Source of the DNA: Porticoccaceae bacterium
GTDB lineage: Bacteria > Pseudomonadota > Gammaproteobacteria > Pseudomonadales > Porticoccaceae
NCBI GenBank assembly: GCA_029254005.1
Contig: JAQWYJ010000051.1
Location: 1-32,092 of the forward strand
DNA: 32,092 nt
Reading direction: 5' to 3'
This document shows, piece after piece, positions 25,924 through 32,092 of the stretch. Both the position numbers and the translations under genes were made by a program. Below the pieces are notes generated by a model. That model searched no databases and was not told the origin of the DNA. It worked only from the letters and a program-made list of their open reading frames with translations. Every line of letters starts with the position of its first letter. Position 1 is the stretch's first letter.

Positions 25924-28212
25924 ATGTTCAAGACGTTTTCTATAGTAATTGCAGTTGTAAGTCTGACTGGCATTCTTATTTTCACAAACCATGCACCTGA
26001 GGCCGTATATCGACTTTTCCCGGGCTATTTTGCTGACCCAACCAATGCTTGGGAAGACTCTCCTCTGTCTCCTGCTAATTCAACCCAAACGCGCCTGCCA
26101 GAGCAAGTAATAAGCACCCGTACAGCGTCCCGAGGTAACTTCCAAAAATCTGATAAACAAATCCTTTTTGGTGATACACATGTGCACACAACAAACTCAG
26201 CTGACGCATTCATGTACAGTTTACCCATGATGCATGGAGCTTCGGGCGCATATCCTCCAGCATTTGCCTGCGACTATGCACGCTTTGTATCCCAGTTAGA
26301 CTTTTATTTTCTAACCGACCATGCAGAGAGTTTCACTTTAAATCAATGGCGTGATGGCATAGAGTCGGTGCGACAATGCAACAGAACCGCCGGTGATGCT
26401 ATGAACCCTGATATCGTTGCCTTTATTGGCTGGGAATGGACGCAAGTTGGTACAGTAGCTGAAAATCACTACGGGCATCATAATGTTCTATTTAAGGATG
26501 ATGATCCCGTCAATCTACCGAGTCACCCAATAGCCTCAGTGGGTGTTGGCGTAGCCACTATCGCTGCTCGTTCAAACGATGGTAAACAGTCCGCTCTGTT
26601 AGGTTTGTTGGACCCTCGTCACAAAGATTATTACGCATCCTATAATACCTGGGTGGAACATATGGCCGGCACGCCAGTGTGTGACCCCACAGTGCCCAGC
26701 CCCCTGCTTCCAGCTAACTGCTATGAAAGTGCTGCAACACCGGGCGAACTATTTAAAAAACTTGATCAATGGGGTTTTGATAATATTGTAGTGCCTCACG
26801 GCACCAGCTGGGGATTCTATACACCTCCAAATGCTAACTGGATACATCAACTAACTAAAGACAATAGTGATGCGAGTAAAACGCGCCTAATTGAAGTTTA
26901 CTCTGGACATGGTAACTCAGAAGTATTTAGAAATTTTTCAGTTCGCAAGAAAAATAATGAAGGCCAATGGATCTGTCCAGAGCCTCAAGCAAACTATTTA
27001 CCTGCCTGTTGGCAAGCTGGAAACATCATCGAGCAACGTTGCCTGGCAGAAGGTATTGACGCACAAGAGTGCAATGGTCGTGCAAATCAAGCGCGCCATA
27101 ACTTCGTTCAGGTAGACACCATTTATGGCTTTATGACCGTACCCGGCAGTACCCCAGAAGAATGGCTTGATGCAGGCCAGGCACGAGATATATTTTTGCC
27201 CGCCTTTAATTACAAACCTGGAAAATCTGTGCAATACGGCCTTGCCTTACAAAATCTACAAGATCCTGAAACTCCACTTCGCAATAGATGGGGTTTTATC
27301 GGATCAACAGACACTCACTCTGCTCGTGCTGGGCATGGTTTTAAACAGCTGGATCGTACCAGTACCACTGATTCTACTGGCGTTAGAGACTCCTTCTGGG
27401 AATCGGTTTTTGCCAGTACTGCAGTGGTTCCTAAGGCAGCACCTAAGTCATTGACTGCAGATGAAATTGATCCTGTAAGCGCGAAAATATTTGCTTCGGA
27501 ATTCGAGCGAACTACCTCATTTTTAAATGCTGGTGGTATAGCCGCAGTCCATGCTCAGGGTCGAGATCGCGCGGCCATTTGGGACGCCATGAAACGTCGA
27601 GAAGTCTATGGTACCAGCGGTCACCGAATGTTACTTTGGTTTGATCTAGTAAATGATCAAAACAACATCCAACCCATGGGTAGCGAAATTACCATGAATA
27701 CTAACCCTAAGTTTAAAGCCAAAGTTGTAGGATCTTTCAAACAACTTGCGGGCTGTCCGGACTACGTTATAAAAACTCTTGAAGCTAAACGTCTAGAAAA
27801 AATGTCCTTAGGCGAGTGTTACCACCCCTCTGATGAGCGCTATCTAATTGAACGTATTGAAGTGATTAAAATACGGCCGCAGTCCTATACTACAGAGCCA
27901 GTAGCACCTCTTATTCAGGATCCATGGCGCACTTTTGAATGTATGCCCTCAAGCAATGGCTGTAGCATCGAATTTGAAGACCCGGATTTTGCAGACGACA
28001 ATAGAGATGCAGTTTACTATGTTCGCGCTCATGAACAAGCTATTGAAACCATCAATGCTGGCAATCTTCGCACCAACTTTGATACACAAGGTAATGCAGT
28101 GCAAACAAATCCCTGTTATGGAGACTATCGAACAGCTGAAAAAGATGATTGCCAAAAACCGCTGAGTCAACAAGCATGGTCGTCACCTATTTTTGTCGAC
28201 TACAAAAAATAA
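25924..28212 (+). CDS. DUF3604 exported metal-dependent hydrolase (PHP-like)
   Basis: A 762-residue protein of the DUF3604 family. An N-terminal membrane/signal segment (FKTFSIVIAVVSLTGILIF) suggests export or anchoring. Histidine/aspartate motifs as in PHP-type phosphoesterases are seen: FGDTHVHTTNSADA with H86 and H88, FLTDHAE at 130-135, GWEWTQ with NHYGHHN near 169-187, VVPHGTSWG, EVYSGHGNSE, FIGSTDTHSARAGHG and YGTSGHRMLLW. The metal centre therefore looks intact. The start at 25924 has a GGAG site; an in-frame ATG at 25870 would lie inside the upstream gene. The reaction is unknown for this family. It is the largest product of the PPIase/HupE operon and its likely client. Confidence 0.9.
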   Translation: MFKTFSIVIAVVSLTGILIFTNHAPEAVYRLFPGYFADPTNAWEDSPLSPANSTQTRLPEQVISTRTASRGNFQKSDKQILFGDTHVHTTNSADAFMYSLPMMHGASGAYPPAFACDYARFVSQLDFYFLTDHAESFTLNQWRDGIESVRQCNRTAGDAMNPDIVAFIGWEWTQVGTVAENHYGHHNVLFKDDDPVNLPSHPIASVGVGVATIAARSNDGKQSALLGLLDPRHKDYYASYNTWVEHMAGTPVCDPTVPSPLLPANCYESAATPGELFKKLDQWGFDNIVVPHGTSWGFYTPPNANWIHQLTKDNSDASKTRLIEVYSGHGNSEVFRNFSVRKKNNEGQWICPEPQANYLPACWQAGNIIEQRCLAEGIDAQECNGRANQARHNFVQVDTIYGFMTVPGSTPEEWLDAGQARDIFLPAFNYKPGKSVQYGLALQNLQDPETPLRNRWGFIGSTDTHSARAGHGFKQLDRTSTTDSTGVRDSFWESVFASTAVVPKAAPKSLTADEIDPVSAKIFASEFERTTSFLNAGGIAAVHAQGRDRAAIWDAMKRREVYGTSGHRMLLWFDLVNDQNNIQPMGSEITMNTNPKFKAKVVGSFKQLAGCPDYVIKTLEAKRLEKMSLGECYHPSDERYLIERIEVIKIRPQSYTTEPVAPLIQDPWRTFECMPSSNGCSIEFEDPDFADDNRDAVYYVRAHEQAIETINAGNLRTNFDTQGNAVQTNPCYGDYRTAEKDDCQKPLSQQAWSSPIFVDYKK

Positions 28213-28246
28213 AAATACAGACCATTTATTCCTTTGGGAGAACAAG

Positions 28247-29041
28247 ATGAGCAATAAAAGGGCATTAGTAACAGGGGCATCTGACGGCATAGGGCTGGCG
28301 TTTTGCGATATTCTTGCCGCACAAGGCTATGACTTGGTTTTAGTCGCACGACGCGAGAATAAGCTCAACCAAGTCGGTGCTGCATTAACCCAGCGCCATG
28401 GCATTACTTGCACCGTCATAGCCGCGGACCTATCCAAACCACAGGCCGCTCAACAGCTTTTTCGGCGCACCAATGAACAACATCTGAAGATTGACTTTTT
28501 AGTGAACAACGCAGGGCTTTTACACAATGGATTCTTCACAGAATTAAGCCTTACTGAGCAAGAACGTATGATCACCGTCAACGTACTCGCCCTGACATCA
28601 TTAAGTCATTTATACGCTAACGATATGGCTTCTAGAAATAAGGGTTATATTCTCAATCTTGCATCGCTAGCCTCTTGGATGGCCATTCCCAATCAGAATG
28701 TCTATGCCGCCACTAAAGCCTATGTTCTGTCATTTTCCCAAGCTTTAGGTAATGAAATGAATGCGGCCAACAGCGGCGTGGTGGTATCAGCACTTTGCCC
28801 CGGTTATACGGCGACCAAAATGATGGATAATCCAGAGCAAGGCGCTAAGCTGCATATTGCTAGTAACATGATCATGTCGGCAAAAGCCGTTGCAGAATCA
28901 GGCATTAGAGGCTGCCTTGCTGGTAAGAGTGTAATTGTCCCTGGTGTTGCCAACAAACTGGCCACAGGTATCACTCGCCTGCTATCCAAAACAATGCTAA
29001 CTCGACTGGTCGGCAGTTTTTACCGAAAAAATATGGACTAA
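28247..29041 (+). CDS. Short-chain dehydrogenase/reductase (classical SDR)
   Basis: A 264-residue cytoplasmic oxidoreductase. The cofactor motif TGASDGIG is at residues 9-16, NNAG at 87-90, the catalytic serine lies in LASLAS (140-143 region), and YAATK gives Y153 and K157. Basic residues in VARRENKL after the second strand suggest NADP(H). The pattern LVNNAGLLHNGFF and the C-terminal PGYTATKM are close to the DltE/YqjQ-type ketoreductase group. The start at 28247 has a GGGAG site; a start at 28193 would fall inside the DUF3604 gene. It begins 34 bases after DUF3604 and precedes an NAD-epimerase by 39 bases, so it is likely in the same transcript. The substrate is unknown. Confidence 0.92.
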   Translation: MSNKRALVTGASDGIGLAFCDILAAQGYDLVLVARRENKLNQVGAALTQRHGITCTVIAADLSKPQAAQQLFRRTNEQHLKIDFLVNNAGLLHNGFFTELSLTEQERMITVNVLALTSLSHLYANDMASRNKGYILNLASLASWMAIPNQNVYAATKAYVLSFSQALGNEMNAANSGVVVSALCPGYTATKMMDNPEQGAKLHIASNMIMSAKAVAESGIRGCLAGKSVIVPGVANKLATGITRLLSKTMLTRLVGSFYRKNMD

Positions 29042-29080
29042 CTCAGCGGCACAGCACTTTAATCGACTATTGAGGTATTT

Positions 29081-30061
29081 ATGAGCGAGAAAATAATTAA
29101 AAAGATACTCATCACCGGCGCCAATGGCTTTATTGGCAATGCATTGATGCGGTACTACCAAAACAATAATCAAGCGGTTGTTGGTGTTGATTTAGTGGGT
29201 AATGGCTCTGATATTATTAAGGGTGATGTTGCTAATCCCGAAACTATTGCAGATTTATTAGCACAGTGCGATGTTATTGTTCATACCGCGGCACTTGTCT
29301 CTAATGCCATGGCAGACAACGATATGTGGCAAGTGAACGTTTTGGCCACCAGCAATTTGATCGCCGCCGCAAAAAAATACAAAGTAAGACGTTTTGTACA
29401 AATATCTTCCATCGTCGTCTATGGCAACGACGCAGAGGGGGAACTTGACGAGAATCAACCAGTACACGCCAATGGCGGCAGTTACGTATTGACCAAATTA
29501 GCGTCTGAGCATGCAGTGCTTGCAGCTCAAGCTAACAGTGACATCGAAGTGGTTATCGTGCGCCCTGGCGACGCATACGGTCCTGGCAGTCGTCCTTGGA
29601 TCATTGCACCACTAGAAGCTATAGCAAAAAAACAATTTATGCTACCTGCTAAAGGCCAAGGCTTCTTTAGACCGATTTATATAGATGATTTAGTACGCGG
29701 AATTGCATTAGCCACAGAACATTCCGCTGCGACGGGAGAAATATTTAACCTATCTTGCGAAGGCTATATATCCACCAAAGACTATTTCACGCCACATTAT
29801 CAATGGATGGGTAAAAAAGGGCCTCTGCTAGTTTCAACTAAGCTTGCGCTCAGAGTTGCCGCCATCACCTCAATAGTGGCAAATCTGATGGGAAATCTTA
29901 ACGAAGCCTCTCCAGCAACAGTGGCACAGCTCGCCACCAAGAGTTGGTTTTCCATAAAAAAAGCCGAGCATATTCTTGGCTGGAAACCTGAAATAAGCTT
30001 TGATGAAGGAATGCAACGCTCTAAAAAATGGGCCTCAGATAACGGACTTTTAGACAAATAA
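29081..30061 (+). CDS. NAD-dependent epimerase/dehydratase (extended SDR, 3-beta-HSD-like)
   Basis: A 326-residue extended SDR. The Rossmann motif TGANGFIG is at 12-19, an acidic VDLVG after the second strand favours NAD(H), the family string HTAALVS is at 68-74, and the catalytic set is SS at 109-110 with YVLTK (Y135, K139). VVIVRPGDAYGPGSRPWI and FRPIYIDDLVRGIALA match steroid/sugar-type extended SDRs of the 3-beta-hydroxysteroid dehydrogenase group. A GAGG ribosome binding site precedes the ATG. It sits between an SDR and a cupin gene on one strand, forming a small redox cassette. The substrate (steroid-like, terpenoid or sugar) cannot be told. Confidence 0.9.
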   Translation: MSEKIIKKILITGANGFIGNALMRYYQNNNQAVVGVDLVGNGSDIIKGDVANPETIADLLAQCDVIVHTAALVSNAMADNDMWQVNVLATSNLIAAAKKYKVRRFVQISSIVVYGNDAEGELDENQPVHANGGSYVLTKLASEHAVLAAQANSDIEVVIVRPGDAYGPGSRPWIIAPLEAIAKKQFMLPAKGQGFFRPIYIDDLVRGIALATEHSAATGEIFNLSCEGYISTKDYFTPHYQWMGKKGPLLVSTKLALRVAAITSIVANLMGNLNEASPATVAQLATKSWFSIKKAEHILGWKPEISFDEGMQRSKKWASDNGLLDK

Positions 30062-30098
30062 CAGGTACTATTTTCCACAAAAATTAACAGGAGCAATC

Positions 30099-30458
30099 AT
30101 GTCTAAAAATCTAATGGACGTAGTAAATTTTGCCAACAGCTCGGCAGAAAGAGAGCACTATGCAACGCCAAAGGATCGCTTGGTTAAAGGTAACCCTGAG
30201 CAAAATAACATTCTTCACTTCTCTGCAGCGGAAAAATTCTTCGTCGGTGAATGGGGGGCAGAGGTTGGTTGCTGGAACGTTAATTATACAGAGAACGAGT
30301 ATTTTCAAATTCTTAGTGGCAAATCAATTTTACGTGATACGCAAGGTAATGAACTAACCCTTGTTGCTGGTGATAAAATTTGTGTCCCCGCAGGATTCCA
30401 AGGCGAATGGGAAGTAATAGAACCGACACAGAAAATATATGCGATTTATGAAGCCTAA
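30099..30458 (+). CDS. Cupin-domain protein (Cupin_3 / DUF861 type)
   Basis: A 119-residue single-domain cupin. The pattern GAEVGCWNVNYTENEYFQI LSGK, with the conserved E-Y-F...L-x-G, followed by LVAGDKICVPAGFQGEW, matches the DUF861/Cupin_3 group, whose members are often annotated as ureidoglycolate- or ethanolamine-related but mostly uncharacterised. An AGGAG ribosome binding site lies upstream. It starts 37 bases after the epimerase gene and is followed by 185 non-coding bases, so it probably closes the operon. The usual histidine metal ligands are not all evident, so it may bind a small molecule without metal. Confidence 0.85.
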   Translation: MSKNLMDVVNFANSSAEREHYATPKDRLVKGNPEQNNILHFSAAEKFFVGEWGAEVGCWNVNYTENEYFQILSGKSILRDTQGNELTLVAGDKICVPAGFQGEWEVIEPTQKIYAIYEA

Positions 30459-30643
30459 AACCTATGAACGTTCCCCTTTTTTGTCTCTTAGCGCAATACA
30501 ACAAGTGTCAATACTTGCCTAAACCTTAAAACTTAAGCCCGTCAAAAGGTAGGCAAAATTCATTACCAAGGTGTACTTAATTTTAACTACGTGCAACACT
30601 ATGAAAAGTTCCCAAATCAATTATCGAAAATAAGGTTGTCACT

Positions 30644-31921
30644 ATGCCCAGATTGTCACTGCCGCTTGCGTTACTTATGCTCGTTCAAATCGGTTGTAGT
30701 AGCGAGTCTGATGAGACAAAAAATTCAACAGACTTCGATCTATCACTACTAAATCAAGCCCAAATTATTCATGCTAATGCGTTGACCATAGATGCTCATG
30801 CCGATATTGAAATACCTGGCAAACCTTCCATGTATGTTGGTGCTGATGGACTGTCTAAAGTAACTCCCAAAAAAATGCAAGAAGGCGGTATCGACGCGGT
30901 TGTCATGTCTCTTGCCGTGGGCCCGATGCCAAGAACGCCACAAGGTTACAACAATGCCAAAACTATCGCGCAAACCAAACTTTCAGCAGTGAAAGCCTTG
31001 GTCGAATATCCAGCTAATAATACCGTCATCGCAAAAACCACTGATGAGTTATTATCGGCAAACGCCAACGGTAAGTCAGCACTTATTCTTGGTTTTCAAA
31101 ATGCATTGATTTTAGGTACAGAAATTAACTACATCGACTCCTTATATGAATCAGGAGTTAGAGTATTTGCGCTAACTCACATGGGCCACAACGACTTTGC
31201 AGACTCATCAAGAACCTTGTTTGATGGAGACACCGGCACCCGCGAGCCCGACGCCGAACACGAAGGTTTGTCAGTATTAGGTAAAAATGCCGTGCGAAAA
31301 ATAAATCAACTCGGAGGCATTATGGATATCTCTCAATTATCTACTGACGCCGCTATGCAAGTTATGGCACTTTCCGAAACTCCCGTCATTGCAAGTCACT
31401 CTAATGTTAAAGCCCTGACCAATGTCAGTAGAAATTTATCTGATAAAGAAATTGATCGTATTGGACAAACTAATGGCGTTATTCATGTAGCACCTTTCAG
31501 AGGTTACCTGTTTGATTCTGCCGATCCGGAAATGGATGCCAATATCCGCAAAATCAGGCGTGAATCGGGCATTGATGAATCTTATTTGTATCCCTTTGAA
31601 CTGTATTGGGAAATTGATGATCCGGTTATCAAAAAAGATTTTTTAACTCGTACTAGCGCATTGCTAGGCACCATAGGGATAGAAGAAATGCTCGATCATG
31701 TTGACTACATTGTAAAACGCATCGGTATTGACCATGTCGGCATTGGCACCGACTTCAACCATGGCAGCGGTATTATTGGCTTCAACGACGCTAGCGAGGC
31801 ACTAAATGTCACCGTCGAATTACTCAAGCGTGGTTACAGTGAAGAAGATATTACTAAGATCTGGGGTGGCAACTTTATGCGTGTTTGGAAAAAGGCCGAA
31901 ACGGCCGTCGATGGCCACTAG
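30644..31921 (+). CDS. M19 (renal dipeptidase-like) lipoprotein with altered metal ligands
   Basis: A 425-residue protein of the membrane dipeptidase family. The N terminus is a lipoprotein signal (LLMLVQIGC, lipid on C18). Family features are TIDAHADIE with H52 and D54, GVRVFALTHMGHNDFADSS with H179 aligned to the substrate-binding His of human DPEP1, PVIASHSN with H251, and IGTDFNHGSG near the C terminus. Two metal positions look changed by eye alignment: where DPEP1 has the bridging Glu125, this protein has GFQNA (Q152), and where it has His198 in a DxSH motif, this protein has MDISQ (Q230). It may bind one metal or act on other substrates. Its own AAGG ribosome site and a 185-base gap suggest a separate transcript. 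Exposure is periplasmic, membrane-anchored. Confidence 0.88.
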   Translation: MPRLSLPLALLMLVQIGCSSESDETKNSTDFDLSLLNQAQIIHANALTIDAHADIEIPGKPSMYVGADGLSKVTPKKMQEGGIDAVVMSLAVGPMPRTPQGYNNAKTIAQTKLSAVKALVEYPANNTVIAKTTDELLSANANGKSALILGFQNALILGTEINYIDSLYESGVRVFALTHMGHNDFADSSRTLFDGDTGTREPDAEHEGLSVLGKNAVRKINQLGGIMDISQLSTDAAMQVMALSETPVIASHSNVKALTNVSRNLSDKEIDRIGQTNGVIHVAPFRGYLFDSADPEMDANIRKIRRESGIDESYLYPFELYWEIDDPVIKKDFLTRTSALLGTIGIEEMLDHVDYIVKRIGIDHVGIGTDFNHGSGIIGFNDASEALNVTVELLKRGYSEEDITKIWGGNFMRVWKKAETAVDGH

Positions 31922-32004
31922 ACCCAAGCTGTAAAAAGATAGTCGCACGTTTTTTACGCAACATCTGACTGATTTAAAAAACCGCACATTCAACGTTACA
32001 GAAA

Positions 32005-32092
32005 AGAACAATAGAACAATAGAACAATAGAACAATAGAACAATAGAACAATAGAACAATAGAACAATAGAACAATAGAACAATAGAAGAAT
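32005..32092. repeat. 8-bp tandem repeat array (agaacaat)n
   Basis: Ten perfect copies of AGAACAAT run head to tail from 32005 to 32084, followed by one variant unit (agaagaat) at the window edge, so the true length is unknown. The array starts 84 bases after the M19 gene. The unit length is not a multiple of three, so copy-number change would shift any frame through it. On the minus strand no stop occurs in any frame; on the plus strand TAG appears in all frames. Confidence 0.95.

Noticed and set aside
31820-32083. Minus-strand ORF with repeated IVLLFYCS
   Set aside because: It is a translation of the 8-bp array followed by antisense of the M19 gene; no ribosome site or start is supported inside the window.

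Overview
The window reads as chromosomal DNA of a free-living, probably marine, Gram-negative gammaproteobacterium. The reasons are an AT-leaning coding style, an outer-membrane TonB-dependent receptor, lipoprotein and twin-arginine signals, secreted proteins with calcium-binding repeats, and a gene mix (DUF1800/DUF1501, DUF3604, MAPEG, NAPE-PLD-like hydrolase, M19 lipoprotein) common in marine oligotrophs. Genus cannot be decided from the sequence. I saw no phage, CRISPR array or intact insertion sequence.

Layout. (1) 1-1130: a complete tRNA-Asp, then a gene-poor stretch and a small coiled-coil/membrane protein on the minus strand. (2) 1329-12701: a secreted-protein region. It holds a large FG-GAP-like/thrombospondin-3 protein, a convergent DUF1800-DUF1501 operon, a decayed stretch with relics of an outer-membrane barrel and a histidine kinase, a Sel1-repeat protein behind a 9-residue leader ORF, and an M64 metallopeptidase. 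Three of these secreted proteins carry the same pair of EF-hand-like modules, always 57 residues apart. (3) 12790-19085: an SRPBCC protein facing a five-gene minus-strand operon: amino-acid permease, DDAH-like amidinohydrolase, Asp-box lipoprotein, NAPE-PLD-like metallo-hydrolase, serine beta-lactamase-like hydrolase. (4) 19125-23003: a TonB-dependent receptor, convergent with a MAPEG gene across a strong bidirectional terminator. (5) 23319-31921: a plus-strand run of PPIase, SurA-like membrane protein, HupE/UreJ protein, DUF3604 hydrolase, SDR, NAD-epimerase, cupin, and an M19 dipeptidase-like lipoprotein. (6) The right edge is a tandem array of an 8-bp unit.

How the genes may work together. 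The shared EF-hand pair ties the FG-GAP protein, the DUF1800 protein (with its DUF1501 partner) and the M64 peptidase into one candidate exported, calcium-dependent set. The permease and DDAH-like enzyme suggest uptake and hydrolysis of (methyl)arginine-type compounds. The PPIase/SurA-like/HupE/DUF3604 block looks like an envelope module in which two folding factors and a possible metal carrier serve a large exported metal-dependent hydrolase. All of these system-level statements are inference from gene order and motifs; no database search was possible.
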